Both the position numbers and the translations under genes were made by a program. 64,000 bases of DNA from Teichococcus oryzae. GTDB lineage: Bacteria > Pseudomonadota > Alphaproteobacteria > Acetobacterales > Acetobacteraceae. Below the pieces are notes generated by a model. That model made no database searches, had not been told where the DNA came from, and worked only from the letters and a program-made list of their open reading frames with translations. Of this stretch, positions 20,201-27,117 are shown in pieces (within the stretch, counting starts at the first letter, position 1; every line of letters begins with the position of its first letter). The stretch spans positions 248,001 to 312,000 of the forward strand of contig NZ_VUKA01000002.1 in NCBI RefSeq assembly GCF_008386565.1, written 5' to 3'.

Positions 20201-21652
20201 AACCGCCGCGTCGGGCTGCGCCCCTACCGCAACAACCTGACCTATTTCGGCGTGGATGTGGACCAGCTGCCCAAGGCGCGCCCGGATCTGGCGCGGGCGC
20301 TGTTGCGGAACATCGCTGACCGCTTCGCCACCGGCGCGCTGCGCCCGATCCCCCATGCGGCCTGCCCGGCGGAGGAGGTGGAAACCGCCTTCCGCACCCT
20401 GCAGGCCAGCCGGCATATCGGCAAGCTGGTGCTGACGCCCCCCGCCCTGCCGGCGGATGAAAGGCCGGAAGCCGGCTGGACGCCGCCCGCCGGCACCATC
20501 CTGGTGGTCGGCGGCACGGGCGGCTTCGGCTTCGAATGCGCCAAGTGGCTGGCAGCGCAGGGGGCGACGCAGATCGCCCTGTTGTCCCGCCGCGGCGGTA
20601 CCGCGCCAGGGGCAGAAGCGGCAGTCACCGCCCTGGCCGCGCTCGGCGCCCGGGCCACGGTGCATGCCGCCGACGCCACCGACGCCGCGGCGCTGGAAGC
20701 CGCCCTGGCCGAGATCCGCGCCGAAGGCCCGCCCCTGGTGGGCGTGGTGCAGGCCGCGGCCGTGTTCGATGACGGCGCCGCCAGCGCCCTAGATGCCGCC
20801 CGCTTCCGCCGTGTGCTGGCGCCCAAGCTGGCGGCGGCGCGGCACCTGGACCGGTTGACCCGGCACGATCCCATCGCGCTGTTCCTGTTGTTCTCCTCCG
20901 CCACAACGGCGATGGGCAATCCGGGGCAAGGCAATTACGTCGCCGCCAACATGGCGCTGGAGGCGCTGGCGCGGCGCCGCCACGCCGAAGGGCTGCCGGC
21001 GCTCGCTGTGGGCTGGGGCCCGATCGCCGATGCCGGCATCCTGGCCCAGCAGGCCGACACCGCCGAAACGCTGGCCCGGCGCCTGGGGGTCGAGGCGATG
21101 GCGGCAGCCGAGGCCTTGTCCGCCCTGCCGGCCATGCTGCGCAGCGGCGCCCCCGTCATCGGCATGGCCCGCATCGGCTGGCGTGAGGCCGGGCGCATCC
21201 TGCCGATCCTGGCCGAGCCACTGTTCGACGCGGTGCGGGGCCGGGCCGAGGCCAGCCCCGAGGGCGCGCTGCGCGACCACCTGCTGGCCCTGGCGCCGGA
21301 GGCCGCCCGTGCCCTGCTGCGGCAAACCGTGCAGGAGGAGGCCGCCCGCATCCTCCGTCTGCCGCCCGAGGCGGTGCCAACCGATGCCCCGGTGGCCGGG
21401 CTCGGCCTCGACAGCCTGGGCGGGCTCGAACTGCGCGGCGCGCTGGAGCAGCGGCTGGGCATGCCGGTGCCCCTGGCCTCGGTGACGGAGGACCTGACCA
21501 TCGACCTGCTGGCGCGCAAGCTCGGCGACGCCCTGGCCAGCGGCCGCGCGGAAGAGGAAAGCGTGGCCGAGCTGGTGGAGCAGTTCGAGCCATCCTCCCT
21601 CCCTGGCGCGCGGCCGCCCGGCCATCCGCCCCGCGCGGAGGCGGCGGAATGA
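14246..21652 (+). CDS. Highly reducing type I polyketide synthase (KS-AT-DH-MT-like-ER-KR-ACP)
   Basis: A 2468-residue single-module synthase. The ketosynthase has Cys198 in DTACSSS, His333 in EAHGTGT and His371 in NIGHLEP. The acyltransferase has Ser642 in GHSVG and His750 in YAFH. The dehydratase has His947 in HKLGGEPVLP and Asp1113 in LDGLLQG. A methyltransferase-like stretch follows at about 1340-1530 (LEVGAQGGP at 1387-1395). The enoylreductase spans about 1745-2060 (NADPH loop GGAGAVG near 1889). The ketoreductase has GGTGGFG at 2089 and Ser2218/Tyr2231. The carrier protein has Ser2390 in GLDSLGG. There is no thioesterase or reductase release domain. All reductive domains look intact, so a saturated chain is expected, probably by iteration. 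An ATG at 14276 is an alternative start. The stop overlaps the next gene in ATGA, coupling synthase and release enzyme. Confidence 0.95.
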   Translation: MASSGRQAGEMTEGKSLPGATHASHGGGPIAIVGAACRFPGAASLEGFWRMLAAGTDAVGTLPPDRFAQAAFLHPRKGEPGRSYSFAAGHLGDITGFDAPAFGLSPREAAEMDPQQRLLLEVASEALEDAGWPAGQLAGRPVGVWIGGSSTDHAELRLSDPAGTDRYFMTGNTLSILSNRLTNVFDLRGPGQTVDTACSSSLVALHAAVAAIRAGQVEAALVGGVQLLLSPFAFAGFSRAGMLSSRGRCQAFDAAADGYVRGEGAGVVVLKPLAAALAAGDAVRGVILATGTNAAGRTIGLSLPNREAQAALLQRVLAEADADPARLAYFEAHGTGTQVGDPAESWAIGTTLARHRAAPLPVGSVKTNIGHLEPASGMAGLLKAMLVLERGLVPPNLHFNSPNPQIDFTGLNIRVPTALERLDPDASALTGVNSFGFGGTNASVLLGRAPRPAAMPAGGPAPAGVAEPPLVLTARSAAALKALAQDWRTRLDEAPASPALRRGALRHRDLHPHRLVLRGDLAAQLDGWLAGGRPAGATHGIARSGAAGPVAFVFSGNGAQFAGMAREAMAHNAAFRRAVEQADAILAPLAGWSGAALLAAGVSAEALSGTDHAQPLLFLVQVGIVAALAEHGLRADLCLGHSVGEVAAAWAAGILGLEQAVRLVVARSRAQHSRRGIGRMAAIGAGAEAVLPLIEALAPDETGWRPEIAARNAPGSVTVAGPEAALDRLVAEAKARRWAAVKLDLDYAFHSAAMDPVRDALAADLAGLRPAEGRLGFLSAVTGTKLPGPALDAGYWWHNLREPVRFQEAVQAAVDAGARFFVEIGPHPVLQSYLRDSLRAAEAEAPVLPTLSRRDGAGDPFPAIADRALAQGAALRDAAALRGPAEWRGLPHTPFDRQRAWFTPTAESARLTDPLLDHPLLGFRQGQDALRWSRLLDTALEPWLADHKLGGEPVLPAAAMLDMALAIAALRFPDAPALELRDMQILRPLPLSAESARELRCTLEPETNTVLLESRPRLSGEGWTLHARCEAAAATLAALPAPMAPDLAGGTVLPLAESLEIARRFHLDYGPAFQVLRENRLSADRRSAVATLALPPAAPSDDAGWLLHPVRLDGLLQGLIGLLADGAPADGRAVVPVRLGRLVLRRGAPVPVSGELRLLHSGERSGLFQLALRDGSGQVVGWLDEAWMQRIRLAPRASAEDCLFRIAPQPSLAPAVAPEEPPALQATLRAAQACDARRDLGETALLLEGHLVASAHAALSSLCDAGRRLPGRHLSPYAAALLRALAEDGLAEPDGPHHWRLAPAEELPAPDAIWQAVLAESPGLAHELAWLALAAERMPAALAAPGRAEALPPPPDAAGFGHLAAVLAEAVRHFAASWPAGRPLRVLEVGAQGGPLTRALLAVLGASGRQVRYVIAGAAGDARAAAIPPHAETISVRTEAWTPEAAGLPPGQADLVVGIAAAANSRRGTALLPVLREALAPAGTLLLAEPAPGRAWDFSCGQGPEWWRGDASPLPAAAEWEGAARGWASLDAAPLISAPWPALLLAARAPSHIGARAEQPAPAAGPAAAPPLQLHADGASAPLAAALEELFRAAGLRISRHALDDAAKQAPRGLSGTRIVALAAPDEAALPETLAQLTALAEAARGSAAGLVLVTGDAGTLPEAAALFGLGRVLANEMPELAPLRIGLSAALKPADAAARLLPELLGGMAEPEPEIVLTPEARLVPRLRPGAAPAGAPRGPARLVVRQPGQLGTLEWEALELPAPGPEEVVVRVEAAGLNFRDLMWAQGLLPEEALLAGFAGPTLGMEMAGIVEQAGPDSPFRPGDAVFGFAPAALASRVRTRAGALATLPEGLGFAAAAAVPVAFLTAVYSLEHCARIGPGETVLIHGGAGAVGLAALQVALAAGARVAATAGSPAKRAFLRACGAELVLDSRDPGFADQLRAAWPEGVDVVLNSLAGEAMERSLGLVKPFGRFVELGKRDFFENRRVGLRPYRNNLTYFGVDVDQLPKARPDLARALLRNIADRFATGALRPIPHAACPAEEVETAFRTLQASRHIGKLVLTPPALPADERPEAGWTPPAGTILVVGGTGGFGFECAKWLAAQGATQIALLSRRGGTAPGAEAAVTALAALGARATVHAADATDAAALEAALAEIRAEGPPLVGVVQAAAVFDDGAASALDAARFRRVLAPKLAAARHLDRLTRHDPIALFLLFSSATTAMGNPGQGNYVAANMALEALARRRHAEGLPALAVGWGPIADAGILAQQADTAETLARRLGVEAMAAAEALSALPAMLRSGAPVIGMARIGWREAGRILPILAEPLFDAVRGRAEASPEGALRDHLLALAPEAARALLRQTVQEEAARILRLPPEAVPTDAPVAGLGLDSLGGLELRGALEQRLGMPVPLASVTEDLTIDLLARKLGDALASGRAEEESVAELVEQFEPSSLPGARPPGHPPRAEAAE

Positions 21653-22965
21653 GCGGCGGCCTGTCCGCCGCCGCGCGCATGGCGCTGCTGGCGCGGCTTT
21701 CGAAGCGGCGCGGCGGCGACGCGCCCAGGCCCGAGGCGGGCAGCGCGCGCGACTTCTCCACCCTGCCCGGCATGCGCGACTTTTCGCTGCTGCAGGCGGC
21801 GCTGGACCAGCTGGAGATGCAAAGCCCGCTGTTCCAGAAGCATGACGGCCTGGCCGCCGCGCACAGCCGGATCGGCGGCCGCCCGGTGATCAACTTCGCT
21901 TCCTACAACTATCTCGGCCTCAATGGCGACCGGCGCGTGCAGGAGGCCGCCAAGGCGGCGGTGGACCGCTATGGCGTGTCCCCTTCCGCATCCCGCATCA
22001 CCTCGGGCGAGCGGGACCTGCACGGGCGGCTGGAAACAGCACTGGCCGAGTGGCACGGCGCCGAGGCGGCACTGACCTTTGTGTCCGGCCACGCCACCAA
22101 CGTCACGGTGATCGGCCACCTGATGGGGCCGCGCGACCTCATCCTGCACGATGCCGCCATCCACAATTCCTGCACCGAGGGCGCCCGCCTGTCCGGTGCC
22201 CGCCGCCTGCCCTTCGCCCATAACGACATGGCCGCCGCCGAGCGGGAAATGGCCTCCGCCCGCCGTGGCGCCCAGCGCGCCCTGCTGCTGGTGGAAGGCC
22301 ATTACAGCATGGATGGCGACAGCCCCGATCTCGCCCGCTGCGTCGAGTTGGCGCATCGTCACGATGCCTGGCTGATGGTGGACGAGGCGCATTCGCTGGG
22401 CGTGCTCGGCCCCACCGGGCGCGGCGTGGCCGAGGCGCAGGGCGTCGATCCCACGGGCGTCGATCTGTGGATGGGAACGCTGTCCAAGACCCTTTCGGCC
22501 TGCGGCGGCTATATCGCGGCGCGGGCCGAGGTGATCGACTGGCTGCGCCACACCGCACCGGGCTCGGTGTATTCCGTGGCGCTGGCGCCGCCGCTGGCCG
22601 CCGCCGCGCTGGCCTCGCTCGACATCCTGCGGGCTGAGCCGGAGCGCGTCGCGCGGCTGCAGCGCAACGGGCGCGGGCTGCGGGACCGGCTCCGGGCGCG
22701 CGGCTTCGACACCGGCGGCAGCCAGGGCTCGGCCATCGTGCCGGTGATCCTGGGCTCCTCGATCCGCACGGTGAAGGTGGCCGGCGCCCTGCTGGAACGC
22801 GGCGTCGCGGCGCAGGTGGTGATCTTTCCGGCGGTGCCGGAGCAATCGGCGCGGCTGCGCTTCTTTGTTTCCTCCGAGCATGACGAGGACGACCTGGACC
22901 GCGTCGCGGAACGGCTCGCGGAATCGGTCGCGGCGGTGGGGCGGACGGAAAGCCCGGCCTTCTGA
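21649..22965 (+). CDS. PLP-dependent alpha-oxoamine synthase (serine palmitoyltransferase/AONS-like)
   Basis: This is a fold-type I aminotransferase-family enzyme of the alpha-oxoamine synthase group, which condenses an acyl thioester with an amino acid and releases CO2. The PLP lysine is Lys280 in GTLSKTLSACGG. Other family signatures are FASYNYLGL, SASRITSGERDLHGRLE, VDEAHSLGVLGPTGRG and APGSVYSVALAPP. At 438 residues it has about 45 extra N-terminal residues compared with BioF. It shares ATGA with the PKS, which lacks a release domain, so it probably takes the chain directly from the PKS carrier protein. Family members include serine palmitoyltransferase, BioF, Kbl and HemA; sequence alone does not tell which amino acid is used. 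Confidence 0.93.
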   Translation: MSGGLSAAARMALLARLSKRRGGDAPRPEAGSARDFSTLPGMRDFSLLQAALDQLEMQSPLFQKHDGLAAAHSRIGGRPVINFASYNYLGLNGDRRVQEAAKAAVDRYGVSPSASRITSGERDLHGRLETALAEWHGAEAALTFVSGHATNVTVIGHLMGPRDLILHDAAIHNSCTEGARLSGARRLPFAHNDMAAAEREMASARRGAQRALLLVEGHYSMDGDSPDLARCVELAHRHDAWLMVDEAHSLGVLGPTGRGVAEAQGVDPTGVDLWMGTLSKTLSACGGYIAARAEVIDWLRHTAPGSVYSVALAPPLAAAALASLDILRAEPERVARLQRNGRGLRDRLRARGFDTGGSQGSAIVPVILGSSIRTVKVAGALLERGVAAQVVIFPAVPEQSARLRFFVSSEHDEDDLDRVAERLAESVAAVGRTESPAF

Positions 22966-23002
22966 TGGCCCGCCCGAACAGCCGGGCCCCACGCCCCGCC
23001 CC

Positions 23003-24145
23003 ATGAGCCTGACCGTCCAGCCGGTGTCCGGCCGCGCCGCGGCGGAAGCCTTTATCCGCCTGCCCGCCCGGCTAGGCGCGGAGGGCGAGGCCTGGTCCGT
23101 GCCGCTCTTCGCCGACACGCGGCGGATCTTCGATCCCGGCTTCAACGCCGCCCTGGCGGAATGGCAAGTGCCGCGCTTCCTGGCCCTGCGCGATGGCCGG
23201 CCGGTAGGGCGCATCGCCGCCGCCCTGCCGTGTGATGGCGGCACGGTCGGCGGCTTCGGCTTCCTGGCGCTGGAGCGCGATCCGGCGGTGCTGCGCGCCC
23301 TGCTGGACGTCGCCGCGTCCTGGCTCGCCGCGCGCGGCGCCACGCGGCTGCGCGGCCCGGTGTCCTTCACCATCAACCACGAGATCGGCCTGCTGGTGGA
23401 AGGCGGCGCCCTGCCCATGCCGCGCATGCCGCGCAATCCCGCCTGGCTGCCGCCGATGCTCGACGCCGCCGGCCTCGCGCGGGAGATGGACGTGCTGGCC
23501 TGCACGCTGGAGGTGGCGCAGGAAATGCACCGCGCCCGCTTCGCGCGGCTTTCGGCCCGCTGGGAAGGCCGGCGCGACCTGGTCATCCGCCGCCTGGACC
23601 CGTCCCGGCTGGCGGAGGAGGTCGCGCTGGTGCGGGACATCTTCAACGATGCCTGGGCGGGGAACTGGGGCGCCGTGCCGGTTTCGGAGGCCGAGGCCCG
23701 CACCATGGCGAAGCTGCTGCGCCCGATGCTGCTGACCGGCACGGTGTTCTTCGCCGAATGGAAGGGGCGGCCGATCGGCCTCGCCTCGCTGATCCCCAAT
23801 GTCGAGCCGGCGGCGGCGGCGCTGAACGGCCGGCTGCTGCCCCTCGGCTGGGCGCGGATGCTGCGCGCCCTGTTCGGCGGCGCCCGGAGCGCGCGGCTGC
23901 CGATGCTGGGCATCCGGCGCGCCTGGCGCGGCACGGCGGTGTCGGCCCATGCCATGGGGGCGCTGCTGTCCGCCGCCATCGACTGGGCGGAGAAGCGCCA
24001 TTGGGCGCAGGTCGAGATTTCCTGGATCCTGCAGCACAACGCGCCGATGCTTCAGGCTATGGCGCGGCTGCCGGCGCCGGTCACGGGCCGCTGGCGGCTG
24101 TGGGGCGCATCGCTGCCGGCGCCATTCGGGCAATCGGGCGATTGA
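23003..24145 (+). CDS. GNAT-like acyltransferase, candidate N-acyltransferase of the cluster
   Basis: A 380-residue protein with the look of the larger GNAT-superfamily proteins. The N-terminal part has RFLALRDGRPVGRIAA and then GFGFLALE. The C-terminal part has a second strand pattern (GTVFFAEWKGRPIGLASLIPN-type) and ends with a conserved block, QVEISWILQHNAPMLQAM. There is no signal peptide. It lies 37 bases after the oxoamine synthase gene on the same strand. I recall that bacterial ceramide synthase of Caulobacter also belongs to the GNAT superfamily and acts right after serine palmitoyltransferase; by analogy this protein may N-acylate the amino-ketone product. That function is inferred from position; only the GNAT-type assignment rests on sequence. 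Confidence 0.75.
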   Translation: MSLTVQPVSGRAAAEAFIRLPARLGAEGEAWSVPLFADTRRIFDPGFNAALAEWQVPRFLALRDGRPVGRIAAALPCDGGTVGGFGFLALERDPAVLRALLDVAASWLAARGATRLRGPVSFTINHEIGLLVEGGALPMPRMPRNPAWLPPMLDAAGLAREMDVLACTLEVAQEMHRARFARLSARWEGRRDLVIRRLDPSRLAEEVALVRDIFNDAWAGNWGAVPVSEAEARTMAKLLRPMLLTGTVFFAEWKGRPIGLASLIPNVEPAAAALNGRLLPLGWARMLRALFGGARSARLPMLGIRRAWRGTAVSAHAMGALLSAAIDWAEKRHWAQVEISWILQHNAPMLQAMARLPAPVTGRWRLWGASLPAPFGQSGD

Positions 24146-24182
24146 CAGCGGCGCCTTGGCCCGGCTTCAACCCAGGCGCACA

Positions 24183-25472
24183 ATGCCGGGAGCGGTCATC
24201 ATAGCGCCCAAACGGTTCCTGTTCCTGCAAGGCCCGATCTCACCCTTCTTCGACGAGGTGGGCGCCGGCTTGCGGGCCCTGGGCCATGTGGTGCATCGCA
24301 TCAACCTGAACCTGGGCGACCGGCTGTTCTGGCGCGGCCCGGGCGCGGTGGATTTCCGTGGCCGCGCGGCGGAATGGCCGAACTTCATCGCCGCCTTCCT
24401 CGACCGCCACGCCATCACCGACCTGGTGCTGCTGGGCGAACAGCGGCCCTACAACAAGGTGGCCATCGCCGCCGCCGCCGAGCGCGGCATCCGCGTGGCG
24501 GTGACGGATTTCGGCTATATCCGCCCCGACTGGATCGTGCTGGAGCGCGACGGCATGAACGCCGCTTCCCGCTTTTCCCGCGACCCGGAGGAAATCGTGC
24601 GCATCGGCGCGCAGCTGCCGCCGCCGGACCTACAGGTGCATCACCTGGACAATTTCCGGCTGCAGGCCTCGTGGGACGTTTTGTACCACCTCAGCACGCT
24701 GCTGCCCTGGCCGTTCCCGCATTACGAAAGCCACCAGCTCTACAACCCGGTTCCGGTTTACCTGGGCGTGCTGTGGCGGCTGCTGCGGCGCGGCGCCGCC
24801 AACCGGCGGGCGGATGCGATCCTGAAGCGATTATCCGGCAGCGGTCCGCTTTTCCTGATGGCGATGCAGATGGAGACGGATTTCTCCATCCGCGCTTATT
24901 CCAAGTACCGCGACCTCGACACCGCCCTGCGCGAGGTCGCGCAAAGCTTCGCGGGCCATGCCCCGGCCAATGCGCATCTTCTGGTGAAGGTGCATCCGCT
25001 GGACCCGGGGCTGAAGAACTGGAAGCGGCGCTCCAGCGCCATCGCCCGCGAGTTCGGGCTGGAAGGCCGGATGCATTATCTCGGCGGCGGCAATCTCGGC
25101 GCCATCGTGGAACAGGTGCAGGGCACGGTGACGGTAAACAGCACGGTCGGGCTGCGCTCCATCATCGACCACACGCCCACCTTCGCGCTGGGCGAGGCGC
25201 TGTACCGCATTCCGGGCCTGGTGTTCTCCGGCCCGCTGGACCGCTTCTGGACCGAGGCGACGCCGCCCGAGATCCCGCTGCGCGAGGGCTTTCTCCGCTG
25301 CATCGCGCATGCGCTGCATATCCGTGGCGTGTACTACAACCGGCCGGGCCTGGATGTCGCGGTGCGCGCCGCCGTGCGCCGCCTGCACCTGGACCTGCTG
25401 AACCAACCCGATCCGGAATTGCTGCACCCGACCGATCCCGCCCATCCGGGCACTGCCGCCCCGCGCGCCTGA
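24183..25472 (+). CDS. Capsule polysaccharide biosynthesis (KpsS/LipB-like) family protein
   Basis: A 429-residue protein resembling KpsS/LipB. It starts with RFLFLQGPISPFFDEVGAGL, followed by YNKVAIAAAAERGIRV, LLVKVHPLDPG and TVTVNSTVGLRSIIDHTPT with GEALYRIPGL. The last four are the hallmark blocks of that family. E. coli KpsS adds the first Kdo residue to lyso-phosphatidylglycerol when capsules are anchored. The ATG at 24183 has AGGCG upstream and lies 37 bases after the GNAT gene. It ends the cluster, facing degP. In this context it could glycosylate the PKS-derived lipid, but no kpsC or export genes are nearby. A separate capsule role cannot be excluded. Confidence 0.82.
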   Translation: MPGAVIIAPKRFLFLQGPISPFFDEVGAGLRALGHVVHRINLNLGDRLFWRGPGAVDFRGRAAEWPNFIAAFLDRHAITDLVLLGEQRPYNKVAIAAAAERGIRVAVTDFGYIRPDWIVLERDGMNAASRFSRDPEEIVRIGAQLPPPDLQVHHLDNFRLQASWDVLYHLSTLLPWPFPHYESHQLYNPVPVYLGVLWRLLRRGAANRRADAILKRLSGSGPLFLMAMQMETDFSIRAYSKYRDLDTALREVAQSFAGHAPANAHLLVKVHPLDPGLKNWKRRSSAIAREFGLEGRMHYLGGGNLGAIVEQVQGTVTVNSTVGLRSIIDHTPTFALGEALYRIPGLVFSGPLDRFWTEATPPEIPLREGFLRCIAHALHIRGVYYNRPGLDVAVRAAVRRLHLDLLNQPDPELLHPTDPAHPGTAAPRA

Positions 25473-25503
25473 CCCGGAGCCCCGGCGCAGGATGCGGAAG
25501 GAT

Positions 25504-25522
25504 GGGGGCCAGGAAGGCCCCC
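25504..25522. terminator. Hairpin between the PKS cluster and degP
   Basis: There is a 7-bp perfect stem GGGGGCC / GGCCCCC with loop AGGAA between two convergent stop codons. No clear U-run follows on either strand, so its efficiency is uncertain. Confidence 0.5.
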
Positions 25523-25531
25523 GCCCGTTCC

Positions 25532-27016
25532 TCAACCTTTCTGCGGCGTCCGCACCGCCACATAGGCGTGCTGGCCATCGCGCAGGATCTGCAAGGCCAC
25601 CGCCTCGCCCTTGCTGTCCCGGATGGCGCCGGCCGCCTGGCCGGGATCGTGCACCGGTCTGTTGCCGACACCCTGGATGACATCGCCGGGGCGCAGCCCC
25701 GCTTCGGCCGCCGGGCTGCCCGGCTGCACCTCGGCCACCACGGCGCCCCTTGTGCTGGCGGGGATATCGGCGCCGGCGCGGCGCGCCTGCTCCACCGTGG
25801 CCAGGGCGAGGCCGATGCGGGGCTGGCCGGCCTCGCCCGGCGCGGCTTCCCCCGCCTTGCCCTGCCCGTCCTGCAGCGCGGCGAGGGTGACGTTCAGCCG
25901 GGTTTCCTCGCCCGCGCGCAGGGCCTTCAACGCCGTTTGCGTGCCGGGGGGCAGGTCGGCGATGGCGCGCGCCAGCTCACGCGGCGTTCCGATGGCGGTG
26001 TCGCCCACCGCCGTCACCACGTCCCCCGGCTTCAGCCCGGCCTTGGCCGCGGGGCTGCCGGGCTGCACCTGCGCCACCAGCGCCCCTTCGGGCTTCGGCA
26101 GGTTCAGCGCTTCCGCCATGGTGGGATCGACCGGCTGGGTGCTGGCGCCCAGGAAGCCGCGCTCCACATGGCCCTTCGCCTGCAACTGCGCCACGACGCT
26201 GCGAACCATGTTCGAGGGAATGGCGAAGCCGATCCCGACCGAGCCACCGGTGGGCGAGAAGATCGCCGTGTTCACGCCGATGACGGAGCCGTCCAGCGCG
26301 AAAAGCGGCCCGCCCGAATTGCCGCGGTTGATTGACGCATCGATCTGCAGGAAGTCGTCATAAGGACCGCTCTGGATGTCGCGGCCCCGCGCCGAAACGA
26401 TGCCCGCCGTCACCGAGCCACCGAGGCCGAAGGGGTTGCCCACCGCCACCACCCAGTCGCCCGGCCGCGCCGCGTCGGAATCGCCGAGATCCAGGAAGGG
26501 CAGGGGCTTGCCGGCATCCACCTTCAGCAGGGCAAGGTCGGTGCGCGGGTCGCGGCCAACAATCGCCGCTTCCAGCTCGCGCCCGTCATCCAGCGTGACG
26601 GTGACGGCGGTGGCACCCTCGACCACATGGTTGTTGGTGACGATGTGGCCCCCGCCATCGATCAGGAAGCCGGAGCCCAGCGCCTTGGCGGTGCGCGCCC
26701 CGCCCTGCGAGGGGCCGCCGAAATAGCGGCGGAACATCTGGTCCTGCGGCGAGCCCTCGGGGAAGGGGGAGGCCATCTGCGCGGCCTGCGCCCGCTCGGT
26801 CGCCGTGATGGTGACAACGGCGGGCTTCACCCGCGCCACCAGGTCGCCGAAGCCGGGCAAGGGCGCCTGCGGGGTGGAAATGGCGGGAGGATTGACCGCC
26901 TGCGCCTCGGCGCGGGGCGGGGCGACGAGCCAGGCGCCGCCACCGCCAAGCGCGGTGCCCGCCATCAGCACGGCGGCGAAGGCTGCGTTGCGGCGGCGTT
27001 TCTGCGAGGTGCTCAT
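25532..27016 (-). CDS. degP: DegP/HtrA-type periplasmic serine endoprotease
   Basis: A Do-family protease that degrades or chaperones misfolded envelope proteins. The N-terminus has a basic region and a hydrophobic stretch ending in EAQA, a signal peptide. The catalytic triad is His in VTNNHVVEG, Asp in RTDLALLKV and Ser in INRGNSGGPLF. Two PDZ domains follow, each with the VQPGSPAAxAGLxPGDV motif, at about residues 285-370 and 400-485. The 494 residues match DegP/DegQ. It is the last gene of a minus-strand run with a two-component system and pepN, about 100 bases after the kinase gene, so it may be co-transcribed or have its own promoter. Confidence 0.93.
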   Translation of the reverse strand: MSTSQKRRRNAAFAAVLMAGTALGGGGAWLVAPPRAEAQAVNPPAISTPQAPLPGFGDLVARVKPAVVTITATERAQAAQMASPFPEGSPQDQMFRRYFGGPSQGGARTAKALGSGFLIDGGGHIVTNNHVVEGATAVTVTLDDGRELEAAIVGRDPRTDLALLKVDAGKPLPFLDLGDSDAARPGDWVVAVGNPFGLGGSVTAGIVSARGRDIQSGPYDDFLQIDASINRGNSGGPLFALDGSVIGVNTAIFSPTGGSVGIGFAIPSNMVRSVVAQLQAKGHVERGFLGASTQPVDPTMAEALNLPKPEGALVAQVQPGSPAAKAGLKPGDVVTAVGDTAIGTPRELARAIADLPPGTQTALKALRAGEETRLNVTLAALQDGQGKAGEAAPGEAGQPRIGLALATVEQARRAGADIPASTRGAVVAEVQPGSPAAEAGLRPGDVIQGVGNRPVHDPGQAAGAIRDSKGEAVALQILRDGQHAYVAVRTPQKG

Positions 27017-27117
27017 GATCCGTGATCCCGTGGCTGGGCGGTGGAAAAGCCACCGCGATACCCCGCACTCTGCGCAACCGGCCGTGGAAGCATCCCGACA
27101 GGATCATGAAAGGATTT

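Noticed and set aside
14168-20665. A 2165-codon open frame on the minus strand opposite the PKS, and a 1034-codon one at 20935-24039
   Set aside because: They are antisense shadows of high-GC coding sequence. Their translations are low-complexity Gly/Arg/Ala/Gln-rich with no domain, while the plus strand has complete catalytic motifs.
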